Source of the DNA: Kuschelorhynchus macadamiae | Lineage: Eukaryota; Arthropoda; Insecta; Coleoptera; Curculionidae | Direction of reading: 5' to 3' | Assembly (NCBI GenBank): GCA_030620095.1 | Contig: JAUTXW010005211.1 | Coordinates: forward strand, 558,001 to 622,000 | Length of the DNA: 64,000 bases | Part shown: in pieces, positions 44,445 through 56,130 of the stretch | Numbering within the stretch: the first letter of the stretch is position 1 | How the letters are laid out: each line of letters opens with the position of its first letter | Program-made: the position numbers and the translations under genes | Notes under the pieces: model-generated | Told to the model about the DNA's origin: nothing | The model's input: the letters and a program-made list of their open reading frames with translations, nothing else | Databases searched by the model: none

Positions 44445-45116
44445 TGCAAACTGCTTAATCGGTTAGGTGAACGCACTATAGATTTTATATACTATAAAAA
44501 GGTAAATGTTACCAGTTGCAGTTTTTTTAGTAGAGAATATTGCAATCGATGTAAACGCCTATCAAAACAATGGAAAGGATTATCACACAGTATGTTTAAA
44601 AAAACGACTGTAAAACTAACTGGAAAAGCACAAACATGTATAATAACTAAAACAACTAAAAATACTCTGTTTATTGGGACCATTTAACAAGCGTGCATGC
44701 ACGTTTAAATGCAGAGATCTTCGTTTCAAGATTCCAACATAACTAAGAAAGAAAAGTTACTAGTTGATTAAGTATGAATTATGGTTGATTTTTTTTGGAA
44801 GAGAAAGGGAAAATTGGGTTTGGAATAAATTTGACTTTGGATTCATGATCACGGCGCCAAAATCTATCTGCAGGCCAAAAATCATCAAAATCGGCGATGG
44901 TGTAAAAATACAGACTGACCTGGCTACTTATAGTGTTCCAATATGATAAGTTTATAGATATAGAATATTGTTAAATGTGCTGTGTTTTATTTTGAAATTG
45001 AATGTACTTGCTTCTGACAAAAATTTACTTTATAAGTAATAAATAATTTTTAAATGTCATATCTCAAGAAAAAAATCATTTTTAGCACATATCTGGATAC
45101 TATACTACACTATAAA
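44445..45116. other. Intron sequence, no recognised gene
   Basis: Two small plus-strand frames (44418-44687 and 44764-44946) are basic and unrecognised. The segment ends in an ATAAATAAATAA run at 45111-45133, which is the tail of the next LINE. Confidence 0.35.
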
Positions 45117-47660
45117 TAAATAAATAAATAATAAATATCGTCTTTATTAATGCATACATGAACAGGAAATAGATAAATAAATATCCATAAACCTACACAG
45201 AGATATGCAGTTTACAGAGTTGGAGCGGCGAAGTTTAACTATAGGTTACTCTTACACTTAACCACTCCAACCCTGCCCAAACCAGCTAAACTTATTGCAC
45301 ATTAATTATAATTCTATATACCTAATACCACAAATAGATTCTAATCCGATTTTAATAAATCGTTTAATTTACTTGGAGTTAACCAAATACCTATTGGAGA
45401 ACAACATACAATATCTATACAGTCTGAAGACCCAACAAGTAGGATTTATATTTATGTCTTAAGGTATTAATATTACAAAGTCTTAACTCTTGATCCAAAG
45501 AATTAAAAAGCGAAACAGCATTATAAGTAAAGCTACGTTGGAATAATGTAGACTGGTGTTGTGGCATAGTGAGAAATTCCCGGTTTCTCAGGTTACGGTC
45601 GTGAATAGCCGAACGAAAAATAAGTTTTTCTTTTAGGTAAATTGGTCCATCATTGCGCAGCAATTTTACCAGGAAAACAATAAAATGAAGTTTTACTGTA
45701 TTGGACATATTTAACCATCTAAGCTCATTTATTTTAGCTGATATGTGGTCGTATTTCCTAAGATTAAAAATAAAACGGCAACATGTATTCTGAACAATTT
45801 GCAGGCGGTTTTTAGTAACCTTATCTAAACATAAAAAATAAATTATATTGCAGTAGTAGTATATCGGCAAGATCAAAGATTCACAAAGTTTTTTTCTTAT
45901 TTTGAAATTGAGTATATACCTGTTTGCATATAGGACCTTCATCCTCGCATAACTTCTCTGCAGGAGCTTCCCAACATGTGTCCTAAACCTTAAACCAACA
46001 TCAATACACAACCCCAAATTTTTGGCACATCCTGTAAAGTGTAGATCAACACCATCCAGCCTAAGGTTAATTTGTTGTTCCAATCTTTGCCGCCGCCTCT
46101 CTGAGCAAAATAAAAGGACCTCAGTCTTATTTGGATTGATCTTTAAGTTATGGTCTTTAGAGTAGGTAAGTATCGCTTCAAGTTCAGCATTGAGAGAGGT
46201 AGTGGCAAGATTTGGTTCATCGGGATCAAAGCAATGGAGTAACTGAGTGTCATCAGCATATGCCTGTACATGCGAATTGGCAGCTGTCTGGAAAATGTCA
46301 AAAGTGTAGACTAAAAATAAAAGTGGCTCAATTATGGACCCCTGAGGGACGCCGGACAATATTCTTCTCGTTGAGGAATATTCATTACCAATTCGCACCG
46401 TCTGGTGTCTCTCACAAAGGTATGATCTAAAAAAGGAGACTGATACCTCATCAAACCCCAAATACTCCAGCTTTGCGCAGAGCAAGTCGTGATCTAAAAC
46501 ATCAAATGCTTTAGAATAATCAAGTGAGACTGAAATGACCGCCATGCTTTTGTCCAAAGCCCTAATGACGTTATCAATTAAATTAAGCAAAGCAGATGTA
46601 GTGCTATGGCCTTCCCTGAAACCCGATTGATGTATAGGAAGTAGACTATTATTTTTAAGATAACACAGGACCTGTTTATGAACAGTCCTTTCAAGTACTT
46701 TGGAAAGGACAGGAAGAAGGCTAATTGGTCGTAAGTCACCAGCATTAGTCGGATTTTTAACCTTGGGTACAGGACAAACTATAGATTGCCGCCAGTATCT
46801 GGGAAAGTAGCCACATTCAATGCAGGAATTAATTATGTGAGTCAAGGGATTCAATATTATGGGTAGACTAAGCTTAATCATAAAAAGGGTGAGATCATCA
46901 CATCCAGCTGCATTGGAATTGATACCATAAACATGATTCCAAATAGTCTCAGGCTCGACCAGAGTAAAACAAAATTTTATATCAGCATTATATTTATTAG
47001 CTTCATAAAATGCCTTTCTATCATTGCAGTTGTTTGTTTTTTGAAACACACTCATGAAATAGTTATTTACTACATCTGGCTTCATTTGGTCAGGAGAAAT
47101 GCAGCCACCTTTTGACTCTGCCCCAGCATACACATTCATCTGTCTGAGGCCCTTCCAGAGGCGTCCCATATTCCGGTCACGCTGTAGAAATTCTAGGTAA
47201 CCCATCTTCTCTCTACGAACAGATGCAAGAGTAAAGTTCCGAAGCCGCTTGTATGCATCCCAGGACTCAGGGGTCTTATTGATTCTATACCTAGACTTTG
47301 CTTTGTCACGCTCTTTCATGATTTGCCTCAGCGTAGGTGTAATCCATGGTGCAGGGCTTGTTCACTCGTACGGTTTTGAGGGGTACATGATAGTTAAAAA
47401 GGGAGGATAAATGTGATGACAGAAAATTTACCTTGTTATCTATATCCGTTTCATAATAAATATCATCCCATGGTATATCACACAAGTCCTCATAAAAGAG
47501 CTTCTGATTAAAATCACGATAGCTGCGAAACGTTAAAAATTTTTGTGTATTTCTCAGTGTTGGTAGTTCAATGTTACAATAGGTCAATCTATGGTCACTA
47601 ATGGGTTCAGCAGCAATTGTACCAGAGTATAGTATTGTACTGACTATATAGTATCCAAAA
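45117..47660 (-). mobile_element. LINE copy J, 5'-truncated, best preserved in the window
   Basis: The element runs from inside the endonuclease region (TIAAEPISDHRLTYCNIELP at about 47640-47570) to a 3' UTR with ATTAATAAAG and an imperfect TATTTATTTATTTA tail near 45117. One frameshift near 47340 separates the linker (47587-47306) from the long RT frame. GATACTATA-type sequence occurs near both ends, but I could not define an exact target duplication. The length and single break suggest a fairly recent arrival in the first intron of the plus-strand gene. Confidence 0.8.
45415..47319 (-). CDS. LINE reverse transcriptase, 634-codon open frame
   Basis: The frame holds the full reverse transcriptase domain. 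SNAAGCDDLTLFMIKLSLPI and CPVPKVKNPTNAGDLRPISL precede the core. SGFREGHSTTSALLNLIDN lies around residues 230-250, and the first catalytic Asp is in VSLDYSKAFDVLDHDLL at about 270. GVPQGSIIEPLLFLVYTFDI follows, and YADDTQLLHCF, with the catalytic Asp pair, lies at about 355. The thumb CAKNLGLCIDVGLRFRTHV and a normal-length C-terminal region follow to the stop at 45415. The family copies RNA into DNA at an endonuclease nick; here the N-terminal endonuclease is lost, so the copy cannot move by itself. It resembles Jockey/CR1-clade elements. Confidence 0.85.
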   Translation of the reverse strand: MKERDKAKSRYRINKTPESWDAYKRLRNFTLASVRREKMGYLEFLQRDRNMGRLWKGLRQMNVYAGAESKGGCISPDQMKPDVVNNYFMSVFQKTNNCNDRKAFYEANKYNADIKFCFTLVEPETIWNHVYGINSNAAGCDDLTLFMIKLSLPIILNPLTHIINSCIECGYFPRYWRQSIVCPVPKVKNPTNAGDLRPISLLPVLSKVLERTVHKQVLCYLKNNSLLPIHQSGFREGHSTTSALLNLIDNVIRALDKSMAVISVSLDYSKAFDVLDHDLLCAKLEYLGFDEVSVSFFRSYLCERHQTVRIGNEYSSTRRILSGVPQGSIIEPLLFLVYTFDIFQTAANSHVQAYADDTQLLHCFDPDEPNLATTSLNAELEAILTYSKDHNLKINPNKTEVLLFCSERRRQRLEQQINLRLDGVDLHFTGCAKNLGLCIDVGLRFRTHVGKLLQRSYARMKVLYANRYILNFKIRKKLCESLILPIYYYCNIIYFLCLDKVTKNRLQIVQNTCCRFIFNLRKYDHISAKINELRWLNMSNTVKLHFIVFLVKLLRNDGPIYLKEKLIFRSAIHDRNLRNREFLTMPQHQSTLFQRSFTYNAVSLFNSLDQELRLCNINTLRHKYKSYLLGLQTV

Positions 47661-48181
47661 GCTCTGCTTCCGCCAATAAAATTTGTTACATAGTTTTTAA
47701 ATATTTAATACTATACTGTTACCAAAATTTTTAATTATCATATTACTGTCAAAATGACATGAGTTTAGAAATCTAGTTCATTTTTACTTAAACCGGCGTT
47801 TTGCGAGCCGATTCTTGCTTACTCTAAACCCACATTGAGAAAATTTGTTTATTGTCTAAAACGAAATAAAACAAAAACATATCTTGATTATCTTTTTAAT
47901 TATTTGCTTTACTGTTTGAAAACCTTTTGAAAGTAAGTAAAAAACGTGTATAATCAATATATTTATACAAAACTTCAGTATGTACATATTAATAAAACTT
48001 ACAGGGATTACTAAAAAAACGTTTCTACAATGCTATAAAATTATTATATATTTTTAAATGAAAGTACCATTTTGACCTTACTTCTGAGGATAAGTTGTTG
48101 AAATGTCATGTCTGTAGTTATGTGTTAAATATCCTCGCTGTGCCAGTGTATGCAAAACACTAATAAAACTTTGAATTTTAG
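47661..48181. other. Intron sequence before exon 2
   Basis: There is no gene. The final bases TTTGAATTTTAG form the acceptor of the exon at 48182. Confidence 0.45.
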
Positions 48182-48305
48182 TTGGTTCTTGAAGATGGTA
48201 CTAGAGCAATGATAATCAACGGAACAATAGTTACAGCAGATGGACAAACTTTAATATTACAAGATGGCAGCGATTTAAGTCAGTATTCGGTTGATGATAT
48301 GACAG
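48182..48305 (+). CDS. Plus-strand regulatory-like gene, coding exon 2
   Basis: The exon follows a TTGAATTTTAG acceptor and starts in phase 0, matching the end of the exon at 30741. It encodes LVLEDGTRAMIINGTIVTAD, then GQTLILQDGSDLSQYSVDDM, and ends with one base over at a weak donor (G|GTACTA). The paired LEDG and LQDG phrases recall the beta-hairpin-like repeats seen in N-terminal parts of some C2H2 zinc-finger proteins, but this is only a resemblance. Because both flanking phases are 0, an additional exon in the 17.4-kb intron cannot be excluded. Confidence 0.7.
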
Positions 48306-48639
48306 GTACTAGAATTGAATTGGGAAGAAATGTAGTGGCCCCTTTTTAATTTATAGCTTAGTAATAGACTTCAAATTGTATTGTATTTACCTCGATTAAA
48401 GTAACACAGCCTGTGAGGAGAATGAAGTCTTGCAGTTCTTAACATTCCTTCTATTAAGATTAAAGACTTAACTTGGTTAATGGTAGGGGTGTACATAAGC
48501 GTAATTTATTAATGCCATTACACAGGATAGTTTTTACATACCTCAAATAAAGTTGAAGGAGAGCACAAATCAGGAAAATAACATACATTTTAAAATTTGA
48601 CAATGGACATATAATTTTGACAAATACTAAAACCACTAT

Positions 48640-49330
48640 TTAATATCAGAACTAAGGAAGTTCTCTTTTTCATAGAAGGGGTTTCTCAGCGATTGCTCTT
48701 GAACCCAGCACTTGAATGCTTTATAAGGCATGGTTTTTATGTTATCTAGAATTTTATTGTAAAATTTTATTGCCCAATAGTTTGATTCATTTTGGCGTCT
48801 ATCAAGTCTCCAGAATTAATCAGAGAGCTGCCCCTTGCTCCGAGTGCTATGCAAGTGTGTTTTGCCGGCCTAGATTGGCTCTAATAGACATAATATTTTC
48901 AAATTATATATTCAAGGAAAACTCAAAATTGTGAGTTCATAAAATGTTCATGAAAATTAGCCTAATATCCTAGGCCTCTCACAACTCGCAGTGTCCTGCG
49001 TTGCTACACCCTGCAGCCAGTGCCTAACATGTTCCCAAACCAACACAGCATATGACATCAAAGAATGAAACATGGGAAAGCATGCAATCCATAGTCCCTC
49101 ACTATTAACAACACCCAACAGATTGCGCAAATCAAATATGCTACCATTGAGTCGTTTTATTAAACAGTCTATATTCCATCTCAACTTAGAATCAATCAAT
49201 CAATCAAGACATTTTGTATTTTCCTTAGGGACAAAACAGTATGGCTTGTCTTTCTCTCATTTAGAATTAAACTGTTTTTTGAAAACCATTCTTCAGCTTT
49301 AAGCTGACCTAAGCACAATCCGGACTGAAG
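48640..49330 (-). pseudogene. LINE reverse transcriptase C-terminal fragment
   Basis: The minus strand reads LKAEEWFSKNSLILNERKTS in shifted frames near 49310-49230. MIDSKLRWNIDCLIKRLNGS and LWIACFPMFHSLMSYAVLVW follow (49199-48957). YWAIKFYNKILDNIKTMPYK follows near 48790-48720. There are several frameshifts. Confidence 0.7.
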
Positions 49331-50073
49331 ACGAATTTAAAAGTCAATATTTATCAGAGTTTACCCTTATAAATTGATTTGGTGGTTCTTGGATACTCAT
49401 TTGATTCTTAAAAGTTCTTTTTTATACTTTCTAGACGTTACAAGTTAGACAAGTGAATCAAAATAGAAACAGTGAGTCTAAAGTCTCCCCTTGTTTTTAT
49501 AGATGTCATTTTAAATTGTTTTCAAATGGAAACTCGAAAAAAATGTCCTATATAAAAATACAATGCTGTAGAGTATTTTTGTACTTTTATTTTCATGCTT
49601 CTAATTTCAACAATAAACGAGCTATATATTCCAGCAAACTACTACTGCTCGTTAAATATGTATACCTAAGTCTAAATTGCTTAATAATAAACAGTAATCT
49701 CTACAAAAGAAATAGATTGGTTGGTATGTACACTGGAATTTAATAAATTTTGGGACTAAGACTAAAGCTATGTCCAAGCATATGTAATCTTTACAGTATA
49801 AATCTAAGTTTAACCACATAATTAAAAGTCAACTGACAAACATTTTAATAATTTTTTTATTTACTTAATACATAAGTTGTAAAAAATTTAAATATTAAAC
49901 TGATTCTCAGAAAGCAGTTTACCAGTTTGATGGAAGGAGTAACTACAAGAACTCAAGAACAGTTATTGTAAACGAATATGAAATAGATAAAAAAATATAT
50001 TTTCTTTGGCAAAACACAATAGTCTACATACTCTAATAGATATACATTTTTGACATAGTGTCATGAATTTCAG
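49331..50073. other. Intron sequence between exons 2 and 3
   Basis: No supported gene. The plus-strand frame 49453-49743 is Phe/Lys/Asn-rich and unrecognised. The end of the block, ATGAATTTCAG, is the acceptor for the next exon. Confidence 0.4.
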
Positions 50074-50258
50074 ATGGAATTATCATTCCTGATGAGGAAG
50101 AAGATAGGGTTCTGCAAGTCGTGAGTTCAGGGTTTAGTCCAGAACAGAATGAAAACATTATTCATTGTATACAGGGAAATAGTGATGATAAGATTCAGAC
50201 AATTAGTGATAAGCAAATATTATACATTCAAGATGGAGAAAATCTGTTACCCATTCAG
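50074..50258 (+). CDS. Plus-strand regulatory-like gene, coding exon 3
   Basis: The exon begins with two bases (AT) that join the leftover G of exon 2 to give Asp, reading DGIIIPDEEEDRVLQVVSSG. It continues with QNENIIHCIQGNSDDKIQTI and KQILYIQDGENLLPIQ and ends in phase 0 at CAG|GTAAAT. The run of acidic residues and repeated IQ/QDG phrases fit a disordered activation-type region. Confidence 0.75.
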
Positions 50259-50359
50259 GTAAATAAAATACAAACAGAAGGCATCTTCAGTTTTATTTTA
50301 TTATTATTAAAGAGTTCAGATAGTCTGCAGAAAAATCGGTAAACTGCCTTATCTCTATA

Positions 50360-51400
50360 ATATCTACACTGTTTGCACTAAATATTCATTTGTCTAAATG
50401 AGCATCTAATATTTTTTTAAAGGCGTTTACAGAGGGAGAAGTCACAAATTCTTCTGGAAGATCATTCCACATTTATACTATTCGATTGAGTAATTAGTTT
50501 TTTGGTTAATGTGGCTAAGACCTGCAAATACACCAGTTTCAGGGAATCAATATCACGAGTAGTTACCATGTAATGTTTTGTTTGTCTCTATTAAATATTG
50601 TTTATTTTGGCTTTCCTCAAACATATTGAGTCAAAGGGCTTTTAGTTGTTATTCACATGATAAGTCTCAAAAAAAAGGTGGGATTTTTGTAGCCCTGTCA
50701 ATCACTCCATCTTGGCAAGATCCTCAGCTCTGTCACCATGCCTGATTGTGGGGCATAGAATATTTTCGTGTCATCTGTGTACTGGTATTTGAGGACATGT
50801 TTCGCGCAATGTCAGATTGCCCCCTATGTCTACTGGAAAAGATGGCTTTAATTCTTACCTGGTTCGGTTTGACTGATAGTCATGGATCCACTGAAGTAAA
50901 GTACCCTTAATATCATAATGTTCTAGTTTAATTTGCAGTCTCTGCAGTAGAACTGTGTCAAATGCCTTTTCAAGGGAGATGTTCTTCAACAGCCCTAGTC
51001 CAGAGTTCTAGGTTAGCAAAAAGGTTGTATGTCACCAATTGTTCCTGTTGCTGCTGTTCTCTATGATGTGACTGAAGGAAGTGAAGTATGTGATTTTAGT
51101 GTTCTCCATCACCTTGTGTGGTATTGATGTCAGGCCGATGGGCCTGTAATTCTGCACCAATTGTTTGCCCCTATTTTTGTTTATGGGAGTCACTGTTGCT
51201 TTTGGCATTTGGCACATCACCATTCCTGATCAGGATTTTGTCATTTGCGAGAAGGTGGCTTAAATTTTCTTTACAGTTTTTGAGCAAAATTGGATACATA
51301 ATCAGATCCTGGGATAGGGAAAAATTTAAGATTCATGAATACCTTTTCTACTTTTTAAAGTAAATTGTATATTGTCAATTGAGCGGCCAACTTTTGTTTT
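50360..51400 (-). pseudogene. LINE remnant of a second RT family
   Basis: The minus strand reads ATVTPINKNRGKQLVQNYRP and IGLTSIPHKVMENT (51223-51032), then FDTVLLQRLQIKLEHYDIKG and LLQWIHDY (about 50960-50870). The carboxy end is SINVWNDLPEEFVTSPSVNA, then FKKILDAHLDK (about 50500-50395). This C-terminal phrase is typical of a widespread insect and invertebrate non-LTR family (RVINLWNSLP, APSVNSFKKRLD), distinct from the LINEs at 32-47 kb. The RT active site is missing. Confidence 0.72.
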
Positions 51401-51539
51401 TTACAAAGCTTGAAGAGAAAAAAACGTAGAGCATGCAGTTAAATATATTTTTTGTTAACTGAACCAGTCTAATATGCATAATATTTTTTATTTACCAAGT
51501 ATTCTCAAATAACCAACAAAAAACTGAGCCAAATCACCT

Positions 51540-51780
51540 TCTTTATTAGAAACCTCCACCCTCTTTATTAGAAACCTTAAGAAGGGTGTTTCCCCAAAGA
51601 GTTGTAATGAATGCTTTTTATGGGCATTTTCAGTTGAATGCTCCCTATACGATACTGTGTTGCTCATTCTGCTCATGCTTTAAGAGTTTTTGTAGGGCAG
51701 AGAAGGTGTGTGAGAATTATTACCGGTTTTTGTTTTAAGAGTGCATTTTGTATAATTGGAAGCCAGTATCATGCATTTTA
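51540..51780 (+). pseudogene. LINE reverse transcriptase thumb fragment
   Basis: Combining two frames the plus strand reads AFYGHFQLNAPYTILC and AHALRVFVGQRRCVRIITGF. This corresponds to the F-S-L-YGI-FWG-S-----F-LQKR-VR-I segment downstream of the RT active site. Confidence 0.55.
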
Positions 51781-52439
51781 TTTCATTTATTTTTATTTTA
51801 TTTATCTATTTATTTATAAAAAAGATTTACATTTCATACATTTGATTTAGACAAAAACAGTACCATTATATATGTTAATATGATATTATATAAAGGCATC
51901 TAGATGTACCGTTGATTACATTTGTATGTGCCTAACTGTAAGTCTGTGAATATAAATCTTAATACCTAACTGCATCAATGAATTACAAATTAGTGTTAAG
52001 GGAGAACTGCACGCAAAAAGTGAAAAACTAGCGACAAGGTCTAGTCAAGTTGAAAGAAAAGGTACCTACGTATTAGAAAAAACTTCCTGCACGTCTGACC
52101 TCAAAAAAATGCGTTATATATACGCAATTTAAATTACATTTAATTTAAAAATGGGTTCAAAATGGTTCACGCGCTGCAGAAATACAAAGACATGAGTACG
52201 ATTTACCATTTCAAATTTTGAGGTTACGTAGACAAAGGATCAATGCAAGGTGGTAAAGAGCCATTTTGTGGAAAAAAAATTATATGCGACAGCATTTGCG
52301 TCAAAAAATGGTCGAAAATGGACAAATCTACTTCTATTTTATAATTCTAGATTAGATTTTTTTCATAAAAAATCGCATTTAGCGCCCAACTATACATATT
52401 TCCCTATTGAAATCACATTGAAGTTAATACATATCTCTT
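51781..52439. other. Intron sequence, no recognised gene
   Basis: A TTTATTT-rich run at 51778-51820 may be a LINE tail. The rest is AT-rich and without recognisable content. Confidence 0.35.
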
Positions 52440-53289
52440 ATAGTTTTAACATAATATTGCAGCGGCGGAAGGCTTGCAAATGATCCATCATACTGCGTGC
52501 AGTTCCCCCTTAATTACTTATATATACTTACAGATGAATATTTGTTGGTAATGGGGCAACATGGCTTTCTTTCACTTATAAACTCTCCCACTAGAATAAC
52601 TAAGTTAACTAACAATACATCCTCATGCATAGACCACATATTTGTAAGGCAAAAACTAAAAAATCAAGATCTAATTTTTAAATCATTTAGATTGCAAAGC
52701 GATACAACCATTATAAGTAACAAAAAACAAAATGAATGTCTCACTATCAATGATGATGACAACATACCTTTTAATAGTAACATCCAAATGGCCAATCACT
52801 GCAACAAATATTTTACCAATATTGGTATTGAAATGGCAAAAACCATTAATACTTTGATTATGATTGAAAATTTTCGCCCAATTAGTTTAATCAACAATTT
52901 TGCGAAAAAATGTCTCGAGGATAGATTAAATAAATTTTACAATACTTTTGACAAACAGATTGTATAACCAGAAAATGAACAATTTGAATTCTTTATACAT
53001 ACAATTAGCATGCTCCTTTCTTAAAAAATAAAAGACTACACACTTATATACAACATAAATACAACACAAAATGCAAATAATAACTTAATACTTCCATAGA
53101 GTAATAGAAAAATAAATCTGCTTTTTGTGACTTATTTGGCGCCCAAATTCTACAACTTAGTACCACATGATATAAAGTTTGCGCATAACTTAAGAATGTT
53201 TAACAAAAGAATTAAAGTTTATGTTTTTTCAAATTTGAAGCTTTTTTTGTGCTCGCCTTTGTTGGAGGTGTATTTCTGGGATGTTATAT

Positions 53290-53290
<1 letters not shown>
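52440..53290 (+). pseudogene. LINE remnant with internal deletions
   Basis: The frame 52497-52967 joins the end of an endonuclease domain (VMGQHGFLSLINSPTRITKL, CIDHIFVR) to linker text (FNSNIQMANHCNKYFTNIGI) and a trace of RT (ENFRPISLINNFAKKCLEDR). The RT core is deleted. A C-terminal phrase (LAPKFYNLVPHDIKFAHNLR) follows at 53127-53220, directly before the TA microsatellite. Confidence 0.68.

Positions 53291-53336
<46 letters not shown>
53291..53336. repeat. (TA)n microsatellite
   Basis: About 20 TA dinucleotides occur without interruption immediately after the LINE C-terminal fragment, and may have grown from its tail. Confidence 0.9.
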
Positions 53337-53342
<6 letters not shown>

Positions 53343-54110
53343 TTTTTTTAGGTGATATAAACTTAGTTATAATTTATTGTTTATTGTTATAGGATTTTCT
53401 TGATTTTCTCAAGTGTTTAATCATTATAAAGTTTTAGCAATGGCCGAACATAATCTAATCAAATAGACAATAATATATTATATAAAGTCAGCACATGGAG
53501 TACATACAGATGTCATTTGAATTATGTTAATTATTGTAAAACTTTATTTATGCTAGGAATTGTACAATTCGAAATTAAATAAATTAATTTTATTTTAAAA
53601 ACTGCTATTGTGTCTCCATACATACATTTTTATATCATTATAATTGGGCCTGTTTATTTTGGTTAGTGAAAAGGCTATATATGTAATTCGTTTTAGAGAG
53701 GTTCAGGTACAGTCTAAATGTTTTTTAATCAAAACACCTTAAAAAAAATAAAAATACAACCACCGGCTATGTTGACATTTCTGTACGATTTTTGGACAGT
53801 ATTCTAGCTTCTGCAATAAATGCATCTTTAGAAATGGACTTGCCTTCATGCCTTATAAAATTTGTAGGTGGTATTTATAACTGAATCAGCCGCACCATGT
53901 GATAAATGGTATTTGGCGTTAAATCTTTTGCTTACTTGTATGCAATTAATGCGATATACTTCTCCTCATTGGTATGGTCTCCCATATAGTTTACAAAGCT
54001 TTTATTTGTTATTATTATGATAAAATTCCTGGATGGTTACAATATTGTTTTGCCTCTTACATGTAAAAACATTCCCCATTACCAAGTAAATAATGAATAC
54101 TACACATACC
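53337..54110. other. Intron sequence, no recognised gene
   Basis: AT-rich DNA. The plus strand has AATTAAATAAATTAATTTTA near 53572, consistent with another retroelement tail. No open frame is supported. Confidence 0.35.
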
Positions 54111-54399
54111 TAGGTATGGGCGAAAATAAATTTTACCTATCAATAGGTGATAAGTAAAAAAATATTCAATAAACAAAGGCGGTTTTGGGAGACATTCCTA
54201 GGAAGGCAACATCCTGATAAATCAGGGAGCAAAATAACGGTCCACACCTTCATAAATATGTAACCATTTTAATAATTTAATAACTATTGATAGTTATTGA
54301 ATTTCCTATCGGTATTATTTGATGCCGATAGGTACTTATTGGATAACTATCGATAAGCTATCAATAGCTATCTGTATATCGATAGAATGCCCATCCCTA
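54111..54399. mobile_element. hAT-type MITE with 8-bp target duplication
   Basis: The left end TAGGTATGGGC and the complement of the right end, TAGGGATGGGC, differ at one base. The flanks are CACATACC (54103-54110) and TACATACC (54400-54407), seven of eight identical. Inside are many TATCGATAG or CTATTGATAG units, the subterminal repeats expected of hAT elements. The 289-bp element has no coding capacity. Confidence 0.85.
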
Positions 54400-55239
54400 T
54401 ACATACCACACCAGAAATCAACACCACCTGTTTTATCTCACTTTCACACCTAAGCTAGAAGTAGTCGGAATCATTTTTTCCCAATATAAAATCTCTCTCA
54501 CTATGTGATTTTAAAACAACAGTTAAGGTAATTGATTTTTACATAGCAATTTTAATAACATTAAGATGCACTCAATATGACTTACCTGTGTCACTAGTAG
54601 TAGTATAAAAGTTTTAAGTTCCATTTTACGACGCTAATCTGACGTCTTGAAAAGCAACTTAGAGAGCGAGTGATGATGTTTAACTCTAAGCAAACTAAAA
54701 ATCTTCACACTGTTACACTTTTGCAGAATACTGTGAATCTCAAGACAGAAATCATTTTAAGTAAAGAAGAGATTATAACTTTCTTCAATCAATCAGTATA
54801 GTACAGATAGTAAGGTATTTGTCTGAATTCAAAACAAAATGTAAAAATTACACCGTAAAATAAGTTAATAATTTAAAGTTCTCTGTTTTTTTTCTTAAAC
54901 TAATACCTCAAAACAAGTTAACTTATGAAAGGTACAATAATTATGTGACTAAAAGTAATACGCTTATATTACTTAAATATAGTAAAAGTACTGCTACAAT
55001 CAATAAAACTTAAAATACTCCTAATTCTTAGACACTATAGAAATCGTTTAGTAATAAAAGCTGTTTCACTTCTTCACTGAAAATATTTTTAGGCAAACTC
55101 CTTGTAGAAAAGGTTTTAAGGCTAAAATAATTGACGGGGTTTTTTGACCTTTCCAGTCTATGATAGTCAATCCTAATGACGTTTTCGTGTTTGGTCTATA
55201 TAAAACTGTAAAGTAGAGTCATTATTCTAAGCTGCACGG
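54400..55239. other. Intron sequence, no recognised gene
   Basis: AT-rich DNA with no open frame of note and no repeat that I can assign. Confidence 0.35.
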
Positions 55240-56130
55240 AGACCTGTCTAGCATCAGTCCTATAACCAAAGCCAGCCAACACCCTGCAGAACAACACACC
55301 ATGGAAGTCCTGCAGGAGACAGGATTCTGGCAACACTCGTCGGAGAGTCTTAAGAGATATGTTTCTAGCGAAGCGTTCCGCCAGGTTACAATCACAAAAC
55401 CTTCAAGCAATCTTCAAGATAAGGTTAAAGGATTAGAAGCTAAACAGGTTGTATCCCTTTCAGTACAGATAATATTGTATAGTTTAGTAATTAAACAAGA
55501 TTCAAGAAAGACAAATATGAATGTTAACATCCCCAGTCTTATAACAAAATCTAAAATACCAAAACTAAAACTGACATGAAAATGAATATCAACCCACCTA
55601 AAAGTTGCTCTAGAAGGAACTCGGAACACAGTAAATGGAAATATGATTATCAAATTTCAGATCAAAAGTGACTTAGAGATACTTCAAAAGGAAGCCCTAA
55701 GTAAATTGTCAGATTATAAAGTTCAAACAACAAAAATGAGAAAATCCAGAATCAAAATAATAGGATATGAAGATGATCGCAAAGGTGATTTAAATAAACA
55801 ACCATTGGAAAAGTACAACAGGGAGCAGAATAAGTTATAGAAGAGACAGATGAGCTGGAAATAACATATATTAAGCATAAGAACAAAAGAGTGTAGCTCA
55901 TCCTTATTCCACAAATTCAAGGTAATGAAAAATTTTTCAAAGGCTTTGATAGATACTCAATATAAGATAACTTTAACATCACGAGATGCTTTAAATGCCA
56001 AGGTCAATGTCACAAATCAGATACATGCCCCAGTGACCTTATCTGTGAGCATTGTTGTGGTACTCACAGTGTGAATGACTGGCCCAACACACATAAGAAA
56101 TGCAGCAATAGCCTGAAAAGAAAATGGTAA
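55240..56130 (+). pseudogene. LINE ORF1 with zinc knuckles
   Basis: A short open frame at 55301-55440 (TMEVLQETGFWQHSSESLKR) may be its start. Broken frames then give RNTVNGNMIIKFQIKSDLEI and LQKEALSKLSDYKVQTTKM, followed by EETDELEITYIKHKNKRV. The segment closes with FNITRCFKCQGQCHKSDTCP and LICEHCCGTHS, two CCHC-type knuckles as in the gag-like ORF1 of I/Jockey/R1 LINEs. The family product binds element RNA. Stops at several places make it non-functional. No ORF2 follows. Confidence 0.72.

Noticed and set aside
46212..46430. Plus-strand frame inside LINE J
   Set aside because: It is antisense to the intact reverse transcriptase frame.
55222..55410. Minus-strand Cys-rich frame resembling a small secreted protein
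   Set aside because: No acceptable start or splice context, and the plus strand continues into a zinc-knuckle LINE ORF1, which explains the segment better.
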